A stretch of 64,000 nt of DNA, taken from the NCBI GenBank assembly GCA_014607495.2, contig CP053155.1, forward strand, positions 6,944,001 to 7,008,000, in the 5' to 3' direction. This DNA comes from Carposina sasakii (taxonomy: Eukaryota > Arthropoda > Insecta > Lepidoptera > Carposinidae). Within the stretch, counting starts at the first letter, position 1; each line of letters starts with the position of its first letter. Both the position numbers and the translations under genes were made by a program. The notes under the pieces were generated by a model that had not been told where the DNA came from, did no database searches, and saw only the letters and a list, made by a program, of their open reading frames with translations. Positions 46,459 through 55,035 of this stretch are shown here, piece after piece.

Positions 46459-47345
46459 ATGACTGATTTAAAAGAACTTATTCAACAGAGAGGTACAATT
46501 AGAAGTCGTTAACATTATTTGAGAAATATTTAACGCCATTAATATTAATTGAAGATATACGGGAGCGCAATAAACTTGTAAATAATGAGCTTAACTTAAG
46601 ATTAAATAAAATACAAGAGCTATCACAAAGTTTCGAAGATATTCAATCTAAAATAGAAATCATAGATCCCGACACTTCAAAACAAATATTAGAACGGGAA
46701 GAAACGGAAAACAGTTCTTTAAATTGATAGGACAAGCTCAGGACATATTAGACGCGTTTAACGAGTGTAAAATAAAACACAAGACGAGGCCTCGTGCTAT
46801 GGCAGTTCATCATCTTTTTCTAACCATATTAAATTGCCACCACTTAAGCTTCCTCCTTTTGACGGGAACTCAAGTAACTGGCTTGAGTTCCGAGATATGT
46901 ACCTATCTCTAATTCATAACAATGATAGTATGGACGAGATTAGTAAAATTCCATTATTTAAGAACTTATTAGAGGGTTCTGCTAAATCAGTCATTAGCTC
47001 AGTCACAGTATCTGCAAACAATTATCAAATCGCTTGGTCGTTGCTCTGCAATAGATATAACAATAAGCGTCTATTAATTAACGAACACATTAAATGTCTA
47101 TTTTCGATTGAAACGCTTACAAAAGAGTCCGACCGAGGTCTACGCTATTTGGTTGATACGATTTCAAGACATTTAAGTGCCTTAAATTCACTAGGCGAAG
47201 CGACCGACAATGGGATTCGCTTATTATTTACATGGGCTCTGCAAAATTAGACCCAGTAACTTCCAGACAGTGGGAAGAATTTCGAAGCACGTTGGAAACA
47301 CCAACGCTTACAAATTTTTATGATTTCTTCGTCAAAGGGCAACTG
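46459..47345 (+). pseudogene. BEL/Pao gag, frameshifted
   Basis: Gag builds the particle that packages the element RNA. An ATG at 46459 starts MTDLKELIQQRG, but the frame shifts near 46510 and again near 46727. The best-preserved block, 46834-47250, reads without a stop and contains LPPFDGNSSNWLEFRDMY and IPLFKNLLEGSAKSVI, the pattern of the DUF1759 domain of BEL gag proteins. Another shift near 47250 is followed by DPVTSRQWEEFRS. Because the shifts fall between blocks that are otherwise well kept, the decay is recent or partly an assembly artefact. Confidence 0.88.
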
Positions 47346-47464
47346 TATTAGAAACAGTCAACGCCACTAAACCTACTGTAAATATAACAAACAAAAATGA
47401 AAACCGCAGTAATTTTATAAAACCTAAATCATTTATTTCATCCTCTCTCGATTCCATTCCACGT

Positions 47465-47841
47465 GGTAGCTGTTTAGCATGTAAGAATATCATAAATTAT
47501 ATGAATGCAACAAATTCAAATCATGTCGGCTGAAGAACGAAACGCGAAGGTGTTTGAGTGCGCATCTGTAGTAACTGTCTCTTCGTGGTGGTCATCAGTC
47601 TCATCAATGTAGATTGTTTGGTTGCCGCATCTGTAAAAGAAAACACAACACGTTATTACATAAATACAATACACATGACAATAATTCGCAAACAAATCAA
47701 GATCAGCAGTCACACGCACAACAAGCACTAAGCAGTGTTGAAGCATCTAGATCTACTTTACCCACCACTGCCTCTAATCTCACTTCAAACGATGAGCAAC
47801 TTATAGGTGCTGCTGAGTATCTATTAGCCATACTCCGATAG
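47465..47841 (+). pseudogene. BEL/Pao gag C-terminal zinc-knuckle region
   Basis: CLACKN (about 47470-47487) and, after a broken stretch, CRICKRKHNTLLH (from 47617) form the Cys/His region typical of the end of BEL gag, followed by a Gln/Ser/Thr-rich linker to a stop at 47839. In intact relatives this reads through to the protease. Confidence 0.75.
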
Positions 47842-48421
47842 TTACTATGTCTGCTGGCGCTTCTAACTTGGCTCTTCTTTCTTCGGCTATAGTTGAGGTG
47901 TCAAACAACGACAGAACGATCAGACTGAGAGCACTCTTAGATAGTGGTAGTCAGTCATCGTTCATCACGGAGTCGGCGCAGGCGAAAATTAGCTTGTAAT
48001 AAAAATCCTAATAAATGTAAATATGTGTCCGGTCTTAATAATGCAACAATACGCATAGCCGAACATTGTAATATACAAATAAAATCTCTTTATACATCAT
48101 TTATACTTCTGTTAAATGTAATGTCGTACCTCTAATTACCGACAATCTTCTCAAACAGAAGTACGCATACGTGAGTTAGGTATTCCTAGCAATATCGAGT
48201 TAGCAGACCCAGCCTTCTTCTACCCATCTGAAATTGACTTGCTATTAGGAGCAGACATTTTCTGGGACATTATGGGAACGTCGTCTCGTTTACAATTAGG
48301 ACCTAACAAACCGATTTTACAAGAAACCAAGTTCGGTTGGATAGTAGCAGGCCCCATTGGGGGGGAATATTATTCAAATTCTAATAATATACGTTGTCAA
48401 TTTTGTAAATACATAACATAA
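47842..48421 (+). pseudogene. BEL/Pao aspartic protease, broken
   Basis: The processing protease of the polyprotein. ALLDSGSQSSFIT at 47931-47969 contains the catalytic Asp (47940-47942) in the DSGS motif that BEL elements use. A stop follows at 47998. After a shift, 48170-48402 reads PSEIDLLLGADIFWDIMG and ETKFGWIVAGPIGG, the flap and C-terminal pattern of DUF1758. The frame ends at 48421 and no polymerase follows. Confidence 0.85.
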
Positions 48422-49295
48422 CAGCATCTAAGTATTCCTAGGAGATTTCAGCGATAAAACATTTCTTGTAGTTAAGAGTGATCCACTACTACTAACATAC
48501 CTACTTCTTTATTATAGGAATTAATGATTTATTTATTCAGCGGAATATAACTATTATAACAAACTCTTCTTTTAGTTCATCTTCTTGCATATTCCGCGCA
48601 AATAACTAAGCAACTAAGTGATTAATCTAAAATCTTACAAATTCAACTAAACTATTTGATCCACTTAGCTTATTTAAACTCAATGTACTTACATATAATA
48701 AAAGCTACGTACTCTAAATATTTCTATAAAACTACGAACGTCTAAACTAACATAAATACTTACTTCACCTATTATTTAAACTTATATCTAACTATAATAC
48801 AAATAAAAGTGAAATATAATTTCATATAACTATAATACAAATAAAAGTGAAATTACATTTATGTCTACGTTATTCAAAAGACTACTTCATGCAGGTCTTC
48901 AACTGATCACTTCTAGCCAAGTGCAGGCAAAGATTAACAAGATCAACTTATTGTAACTAGATTTAGAATCCATACTTAAACTATAAATTATTGTATAAAA
49001 TACTAAAATATTATACTTACATTCATATCGGGTGACAGTTAGTCATCCTTTCCAAGTTACTAGTTACGATTGTGCAGATTCATTTCCAACACTCAACCGC
49101 AAGTGTCGTGAATGTAAAATTATAAAAATCTACTTACGTTTATTTGTTTACTTGAGTAAAACAAGCGAGCTATACTGCGATAATAGCAGATATCAAGAAG
49201 GGCGCAAACAACACTGCAAAGGCATCATACGTCGTGCTAATTATCTATCTCTGGCAGCAACCTATGCGCGAAGACTCTACTCGAAGCTTCAATAT
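48422..49295 (+). other. Residual 3' part of the LTR element
   Basis: AT-rich with a direct repeat CTATAATACAAATAAAAGTG (twice, near 48793 and 48827). No polymerase or integrase motif. The 122-codon frame at 49032-49400 runs into the LTR and has no domain that I recognise. Confidence 0.6.
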
Positions 49296-49296
49296 C

Positions 49297-49312
49297 TTCG
49301 AGGGGGGGAATA
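49297..49312 (+). promoter_or_regulatory. Polypurine tract
   Basis: TTCGAGGGGGGGAATA lies immediately before the 3' LTR. The run AGGGGGGGAA is the expected plus-strand priming site. Confidence 0.8.
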
Positions 49313-49564
49313 TGTCTACGCTTCTATTCGATTGCATATCGATACTTGTGGCTGTATAGTGGAGAATTCTCTCGCGTTACCGAATGCGCGGGAACGGTGA
49401 AAAAATATATAATCTGAGGCGACAAGACTAAAATGGACAATATTATTACATACAAGTTTTAATTATAATTAATTTAATTACTACAAGATTAACTAAATAA
49501 CTAATGTAAAGTAATAAACACATCATTTAAGAAGCCTTCTATTTATTTCTGGAGATATCGCACA
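49313..49564 (+). repeat. 3' LTR of BEL/Pao element
   Basis: 252 bp, identical to the 5' LTR except for two single-base indels. The right target duplication GCCAT follows at 49565-49569. Confidence 0.93.
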
Positions 49565-49679
49565 GCCATACACAAGCTAAATAAAATGTATGGTACAAAT
49601 GCATTTATTTTTAATGATATGACAATGATCTACAATTTTATGGTAGAGTTAGTAGTTTATTTTAGTTACAGCATGCTTT

Positions 49680-49910
49680 CGCTTATAGTTACTACATATT
49701 ATAAAACAAAGTCGCTTGCCGCTGTCTGTCCGTCCCTATGTATGCTTAGATCTTTCAAACTAAGGAACGGATTTTGATGCAGTTTTTTAATAGATAGAGT
49801 GATTCGCGAGGAAGGTTTATAATGTATAACTAGGGAGCCGCCCCATAGCGGGGACATCGTAAGTGATCAGTCACAAGTTGCTAGCTATGACCTGAGATAA
49901 TGCTCAAATG
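49680..49910 (+). repeat. Helitron-related piece joined to repeat X
   Basis: AAACAAAGTCGCTTGCCGCTG, the GTCTGTCCGTCC block, ACGGATTTTGATGCAGTTTT and GCCGCCCCATAGCGGGG. From 49866, GTGATCAGTCACAAGTTGCTAGC belongs to repeat X (copies at 302 and 60742). Confidence 0.5.
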
Positions 49911-51053
49911 CTCGAATTCCTTTAGTTATTCTTTTAGATTTTATTTGGGGACCTATAATGCGGCCTAAGGTGGAGCCATAAAATAAATTTTATTCTATGG
50001 GTGGAGCATTCGTTTATCAACTGGGGTTTGTCCAAACATCGATCTCTACAGTAGGTACCCTTCGTCAACCCTCGAATCTGACAACTCATGATCACGATCA
50101 CAGAAAACTACCTTCGGTCGCGTTGAGAAACCAGATCCTAAGTGAACGTGGCTTGGTAAGTGTGTGTGGCTCAGTGGTGGATGAAACTCTTCTTTAGGCT
50201 GACACAGTTCAATGTATTTAAGATTTAAGCAGATCTTTGTAAACTACATTGATACACTTAACATAAATCGCGAATTTTCTAGCAATAAATATGTAACGAG
50301 CTTTCACGCAGTTATAAAAACGAGCACAAAAAGGGAACAGAAAATGAACCATCTGTCACTGAATAGTTAATGGTAGGTGGTTATTATTCTACAGAGTTCC
50401 TTTTGCACCAGAGGTGTATAATTTCCTTCGTATATTACTATCGGCCCTTGGTGCTCTGCCTACCCCGTAAGGGATAAAGGCGTGATTATATGTATATTAC
50501 TATTAGTAGAGTATGTATATTACTGCCTATTTCGAGCCATATGCTATATGTAAATAAGTACTTACTTACATTTTTGAGTTGGTACCTAAATTCACATCAA
50601 TAATTTAAGAAATTTCGGTCTATTTAGCCGATAAGGCACTGCTTCTAACATAAATTTCATGGCTGTCTAATGATAAAAGTTGGCACGAGTAGAACAAGCG
50701 ATTGAGTCGAAAAGTAGAAACTTTCCTTAGATTTTCCAAAATTTTACGCCGCAATCAGGGCTGGGTCGACACCGGTGCGACGCCGCCTGAGGTCGGCAGA
50801 AGGGCGCTGCAAGTGCCCCTGTGCCCTTGCCAGACATGCACCCGCCGCCGCCGCCGCCCCGCCCGCGTCGCTGCAGTGACCCCTTTGACTTACTCGTGTG
50901 TGTCAGCGACTTTGCGGTGCGAATTATCTATTTTTAAAACCCACTTGCTTTTAATAATTACCTACCTATACCGTAGCCCCATGAGGAGTTATTACAAAAA
51001 GAATTCTACATAGTTTAAGGTAAACTTTATCTAAGTTTGACAGATTTTCCATA
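49911..51053. other. Unassigned stretch with GC-rich island
   Basis: About 50750-50890 is very GC-rich, with a CCG trinucleotide run (CCCGCCGCCGCCGCCGCCCC). A short frame from the ATG inside would encode MHPPPPPPRPRR before a stop-prone region. It could be a 5' exon or regulatory sequence. No gene call is justified. Confidence 0.35.
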
Positions 51054-51432
51054 TACAGGTGTTTTTTGATCGTCAACGTTCCCGAATACTATGAAATTTC
51101 CTCATCAACACGATTATTTTTCTCCATGGAAGCATACCTGGGAAGTGTCTGTTCAATTAGGGTCTAAAGTTGAGTAAATATACTGCGTTTTTCTTCTGCA
51201 TAAATGCACATAGACGCGCGTAGCAAGATTTTTTCACGAGAAATAAATAATATCTGTCTATAAAAAAAAATAACATAAATATGTACTAGACATCATAAAT
51301 TTCCTCGATCAAGAAATTCAAATAAAAAAAAATTATCGTTTTCCAGCATTTTTTGGCATAAACTTACTTTATTTAATGTATAGAATACGTACCTACCTTT
51401 CGTTAAGGGTGGCAAAGAAAAAACACCCTGTA
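51054..51432 (+). mobile_element. MITE-A copy 7, full length
   Basis: TACAGGTGTTTTTTGATCG to AAAAAACACCCTGTA, 379 bp. More diverged than copies 3-6. Confidence 0.88.
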
Positions 51433-51820
51433 TATTACTGTCAAATGTCATTTTTAAACAGTGTTTAACGTTGGAAACGATTTTGTAATAACATCTCGAT
51501 GCTACCTACATACCTAAGCTATAGACAGGATATAAACTGAAGCGGTGAATCAACTTCATCTTCGACAAACATCATCTTGTAAACCGATGATTTATGGCAA
51601 TTTCATTATTGATATTCTTTATGTTTGAATCTACCGGGAATCGGGATTCGTACACAGGACATGTGGTCAGCAGGGCCAGTATCTACCAAATTATGCTATG
51701 ATTTGCGTATGACGATCTTCTATTTCAAGATAATTACGTAATAAGCCAGAGATGTGTTAGTTATAATCCTAACACATTTAAACATTCAGCTCCATCTCAA
51801 TCTATACACCATACACACTT
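51433..51820. other. No recognisable feature
   Basis: No supported frame or repeat. Confidence 0.4.
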
Positions 51821-52045
51821 CAGCCTACTATAATCTCCTGCTGGACGTAGGCCTCCTTCAAGGGCCATAAGATTTTGCCCATAGTCACCAAGGCTGGTTG
51901 GTGACAATAGTGTGAGTTTCAGACTGTATTATTAACACGGGAGCCGCTGCTGCCCACATCCAGGAAACCCTTAATCGCGCCTTACTATACCCACGGACAG
52001 ACATGGAGTGGTGCCATTCTACTCTCACGACACCACACGGCATCT
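51821..52045 (-). repeat. SINE-like element (GTGGTGCC type), copy 2
   Basis: The reverse complement runs from GTGTGGTGTCGTGAGAGTAG to GGAGGCCTACGTCCAGCAGG. The most diverged of the three copies. Confidence 0.72.
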
Positions 52046-52460
52046 AAATCTATTTCATCATAAAAGCAACTTAATAGTAGAAAAGTTTTTTAATGTTCTC
52101 TGAATGAATGCTGTGCGAAAATTTGCATGAGCATGCGCACAATACCTAAGTACCTACCTCATGTAGCTACCTATTCAGATTTATTGGATGTCGTATTGAC
52201 TGCCCGGTCCTCAGATGAAGGCCCGGTCACTCACCCTTGTCAATTCATTTTCAAAAGTATGACAATAAATTATGTACGTACATACAAAACAGACAGCATC
52301 GACATTATATTTATGTGTCTCTCATTATGATACCGTTATAGTTAAAGATTATACATACATATGAACCTATACCTACCAACCCTACCGACTTTGGAAGAAT
52401 TAACATTATAATTATTATGAAATTAATTACACATATACACATGTAATGATAAAATTGATA
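52046..52460. other. No recognisable feature
   Basis: The 67-codon frame at 52127 is not credible. Confidence 0.4.
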
Positions 52461-52466
52461 TTTAAT
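52461..52466 (-). terminator. Candidate poly(A) signal ATTAAA
   Basis: ATTAAA on the minus strand, about 40 bp beyond the stop codon of the broken gene. A common variant signal, but in AT-rich DNA it may be chance. Confidence 0.3.
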
Positions 52467-52504
52467 TATATCGTTTATGAACAATCAAGGTTTGTTTTAA
52501 TAAC

Positions 52505-52890
52505 TTATATATCATAGAATATATTGTTTTCCGCTATGTTATCTACGAATAAAACCTTGTTAATTTCACGAGATGCTTTTTCAGATTTAACTACCATTTC
52601 ATAAACCGTGTCTGTATTAAGTATGGGACCAAATTTGTTCTTTAAGTTTTCGAGCTCAAATACTTCATTTTCAACTACTCTCTCATCAAATTCAACTTTT
52701 AAAGGCTTTATTTGTCGAATCAGATCAGCAGGACTAGTGGCCAAATAGTTGTTTATTTCCTCAAACATATCTTTGTATTTATTTGTAAATATATCCAGTA
52801 GTTCTTCCAAATAAGAATCAAGAACATTCGTTAGGATTTCAGATGAAAGATTTTCTGTTTTATAGCTTTCATTATTCATAGGTAGACAAG
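52505..52890 (-). pseudogene. Terminal exon of the broken gene
   Basis: 127 codons plus TAA, fully open. It begins after TTTCAG with CT completing a Ser codon, then CLPMNNESYKTENLSSE, a long acidic helical stretch around LEELLDIFTNKYKDMFEEIN, and ends ENNIFYDI. The intron before it, 52952-52891, is 62 bp with a GTAAGT donor, a TACTAAAT branch-like site and a pyrimidine-poor but canonical acceptor. The uninterrupted frame in AT-rich DNA suggests it was under selection until recently. Confidence 0.72.
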
Positions 52891-52952
52891 CTGAAACCCA
52901 CACTTATTTAGTACATTACTACATTGATCACCACTGCTTCATTAATACTTAC

Positions 52953-53073
52953 ATTCTTTAGAATCAACACCGTGTCCACAATCATACTCATAGTCGTTAA
53001 TATAGGAGTTTAAAACTCTTAAGGAGTATTCAATTTCGTTTGCATTTTTATATTTAATTAATCATTCATTATA
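52953..53073 (-). pseudogene. Middle exon, part 3 (after the SINE)
   Basis: Reads from the SINE junction through one TGA (53064-53062), then is open: NANEIEYSLRVLNSY, then INDYEYDCGHGVDSKE and the GTAAGT donor. The first codon boundary at 53073 is in frame with the end of part 2 at 53339, which argues that the SINE landed inside one exon. Confidence 0.62.
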
Positions 53074-53338
53074 GATGAGAGTAGAGTTTGTACCACACCT
53101 GCCTGCCCGTGGGTATCGTACGAGGCGATTAAGGGTTTCCGGGAGGTAGGCAGCAGCACCTCCCGCACTGACAACATAGTCCGAAAATCATACTGCGGTC
53201 ACCAACCCGTCTGCCCAGCGTGGTGACTATGGGTAAAACCTCCCTGTGGCAGTAGCCTTGTGGCATGCCCTGGGGGAGGCCTACGTCCAGCAGTGGACTG
53301 CAATAGGCAGAAGAAGAAGAAAAGAAGAAGAAAAGAAG
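53074..53338 (+). mobile_element. SINE-like element copy 3, inserted in the middle exon
   Basis: GATGAGAGTAGAGTTTGTAC start (5' truncated relative to copy 1), GGGTATCGTACGAGGCGATT, CCAGCAGTGGACTGCAATAG, then an (AAG)n-type tail. Antisense to the gene. I see no clear target duplication. Confidence 0.82.
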
Positions 53339-53439
53339 ATCAGTATCTAATAAGTTCTTAAGGATTACATACTCAATCTGCAATTTCAATACAATTATAT
53401 ATAATAAATTGTTTATTCGCTAAATCCTTTATTTGTTCA
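53339..53439 (-). pseudogene. Middle exon, part 2 (between Helitron and SINE)
   Basis: Begins with T completing the codon left open at the Helitron junction, then EQIKDLANKQFIIYNCIE. One base later the frame continues as LQIEYVILKNLLDTD to the SINE. TTGCAG at 53393-53388 on the minus strand mimics an acceptor, but the upstream frame makes a true intron here unlikely. Confidence 0.6.
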
Positions 53440-53965
53440 CTAGTGGACGCCCGCGACTCCGTCCGCGTGGACTGCAGAAAAAACAAAATGTCGAAATTAT
53501 CCGGGATAAAAACCTATATATTAAGTGAGACCTGTCACAATATATTCCTGAAAACTGCATCGAAATCGGTTCAGCCGTTTCAGAGATTAGCGTGCACAAA
53601 CATCGAACCGTTACAATTTTATTATACTGGGTGTAAAAAGACAACTTCGTTCTTTTAATACCTCGTATTCTTTGTAATGTCACGATCATTTTTTTCTATG
53701 GAAGCGCCCCTGGGAAACCACGGGCTTCCAAAATATTGAGGTCGAAAGTTACATGATTATCAGCATTTTTTTTAAATAAATCCATCTGGAAACAGTTAAC
53801 AATCATTTTTTTAAAGACACCAATTATTTAAAAATGTTATTTTTGTAGGTACATTTGTCAATCGAATACATTGCTTGCTTTTAAAAAAAAATCAAATTTT
53901 CGTTTCCCAGGGTTGGTTCCATAGAAAAAAATGATCGTTGTCTTTTTACACCCTGTATGTATAGA
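53440..53965 (-). mobile_element. Helitron-like element copy 6, inserted in the middle exon
   Basis: Minus strand: 5' TCTATACATA after an A (53966) and 3' GGGCGTCCACTAG before a T (53439), an exact A^T insertion. The GTCCACGCGGACGGAGTCGCG hairpin region is present. MITE-D is nested at 53625-53957, so only about 193 bp is Helitron sequence. It was inserted in the same orientation as the gene. Confidence 0.85.
53625..53957. mobile_element. MITE-D nested in the Helitron-like element
   Basis: Ends ACTGGGTGTAAAAAGACAAC and GTTGTCTTTTTACACCCTGT form a 20-bp inverted repeat with one mismatch. The interior has a CGATCATTTTTTTCTATGGA block inverted at the other end and resembles parts of MITE-A. It sits at a TA within ATTATA/TGTATA of the Helitron. 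Confidence 0.82.
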
Positions 53966-54071
53966 TAATGCTCCTGAATTTGTCTCTGAAAATGTATATC
54001 TTCTGTTTTAATATAGGAAGTTAATTTTTGGATCAGGCTTCCAGCAAAACTTTCCATTGATTTTTCAACTG
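53966..54071 (-). pseudogene. Middle exon, part 1 (before the Helitron)
   Basis: Follows CTTCCCTCCTTATATGCAG, a strong pyrimidine-rich acceptor. The two bases CA complete an Ala codon with the G left by the previous exon. Open throughout: VEKSMESFAGSLIQKL and TEDIHFQRQIQEH, up to TA at the Helitron junction. Confidence 0.68.
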
Positions 54072-54299
54072 CTGCATATAAGGAGGGAAGAAACAGGTTC
54101 TATTAGCAGAAGATAGTTTATGGTGATTATGAGTTTTCGACTAACAGTTTTAAAACGCCATGATGTGGGGCTTAGATTAGAGCGGAGCGAATCATTATTC
54201 TAAGATGTGGGGTCATATTCTGAAAACAAAGATTTCTCATGTATATGAGTGACACTTTAAACATTTTTTTCTTTAGTACCAGTTAAAACGACTACTAAC

Positions 54300-54477
54300 C
54301 TGGAAAATCAGGAAAATTTTCACAGACATCCTTTACATTCTTGAAGCGGATAAGAGATTTATTAACTTGCTCGATTTCAACATGATCAACTTGTCCTCTT
54401 AGCGAGTGATAATTCTGTACTTTAGGTTCTAATAATGTTTTACGCAATCCTAGTAATAAATTAACTATCTGCGTTAT
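54300..54477 (-). pseudogene. First visible exon of the broken gene
   Basis: 178 nt, open in one frame: ITQIVNLLLGLRKTLLEP, then SLRGQVDHVEIEQVNKSL, ending ENFPDFP plus one base before GTTAGT. The acceptor is TTTGATTTTTTAG. The following intron (54299-54072) is 228 bp. No in-frame Met at its start, so it is internal. I do not recognise the domain. Confidence 0.7.
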
Positions 54478-54769
54478 CTAAAAAATCAAACCATTTTCCA
54501 TTTATGTACTTATAGGTATTTCAACACTAAGAAAAGAGTCGGGCAGAAATACAAAATAATTACAAAAGAGCGCCTAAAGTTATGACATTTGACAGCAAAC
54601 TGTATGGCTAATCTGCCAAATTTAGGGTATGTTTAGTTTAAAAAATGTTTAAATTCTTTTGTAATAACACTGTTATTTTTTAATTAGAATAAATTATATT
54701 TAGCATTACGATTTCCGCTTCTTTTTCGTTACCTAAATCAGGAAATTATCATTCTCGTCAATCTTGTAG
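54478..54769. other. Upstream intronic or flanking sequence of the broken gene
   Basis: The minus strand near 54770-54735 reads KIYKIDENDNF-like codons before a TAGGTAACG. It is too short and ends in a stop, so I do not call an exon. Confidence 0.3.
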
Positions 54770-55035
54770 ATTTTAACTAATTATTTTTTATTTTTGTATT
54801 AAATAAGTAAAAATAATTTATTATATGTTTAATTTTGTTAAATATATAAATATCTAACTTAGTATATTTTTTAATGTTTATTTATTATATAAATTTTTTT
54901 TTATTTTAGTATTTATATTTTTTTATTTTTATATTTTTTTTTAATTTATTTTTTTTTTTTATGGTATTTTATTTACATTTTTTTATTTTTATTACTTTTT
55001 TAATTATTACTTTTTTTTTTTTATTTTTATTATTA
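54770..55035 (+). repeat. T-rich low-complexity tract
   Basis: More than 250 bp of nearly pure A+T, with long T runs on the plus strand, especially 54890-55020. No second copy in the window. Confidence 0.9.

Larger units (their letters stand above)
45496..49564 (+). mobile_element. Non-autonomous BEL/Pao LTR retrotransposon
   Basis: A 4,069-bp element with 252-bp LTRs, flanking GCCAT duplication, a candidate primer-binding site, degenerate gag and protease, and a purine tract before the 3' LTR. Autonomous BEL elements also carry reverse transcriptase, RNase H and integrase. None of these can be found between the protease end (about 48420) and the 3' LTR, a gap of only 900 bp. Nearly identical LTRs say the insertion is recent, while gag is split by several frameshifts. 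The likeliest reading is a defective copy moved by proteins made elsewhere, unless some indels are assembly errors. Confidence 0.92.
52505..54477 (-). pseudogene. Unrecognised host gene, 3' part, broken by three insertions
   Basis: Three exons on the minus strand share one frame: 54477-54300, a middle exon 54071-52953 interrupted by a Helitron-like element (53440-53965) and a SINE (53074-53338), and 52890-52505 ending in TAA. Junctions are canonical: TTTTTTAG/ATA, CCAG/GTTAGT, TATATGCAG/CAG, GAAT/GTAAGT and TTTCAG/CTT. Phases match (1 and 1). Removing both insertions leaves about 328 nt of middle exon that is open apart from one extra base near 53385 and one TGA at 53064-53062. The encoded chain, about 260 residues as visible, is rich in Glu, Asn, Leu and Lys, apparently helical, with no signal peptide or membrane segment in this part. 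I do not recognise the family. No start codon is visible, so more exons probably lay upstream (above 54477). Confidence 0.72.

Noticed and set aside
46724..46912. Independent gene from the 62-codon frame
   Set aside because: It is a shifted-phase piece of the BEL gag, joined by the next frame in normal order.
45496..49564. Endogenous retrovirus
   Set aside because: No envelope-like frame. The gag and protease motifs are those of BEL/Pao retrotransposons.
53339..53400. A separate exon starting after TTGCAG at 53388
   Set aside because: The upstream frame runs straight into it without a donor, and phase arithmetic across the SINE favours one exon with a 1-base shift.
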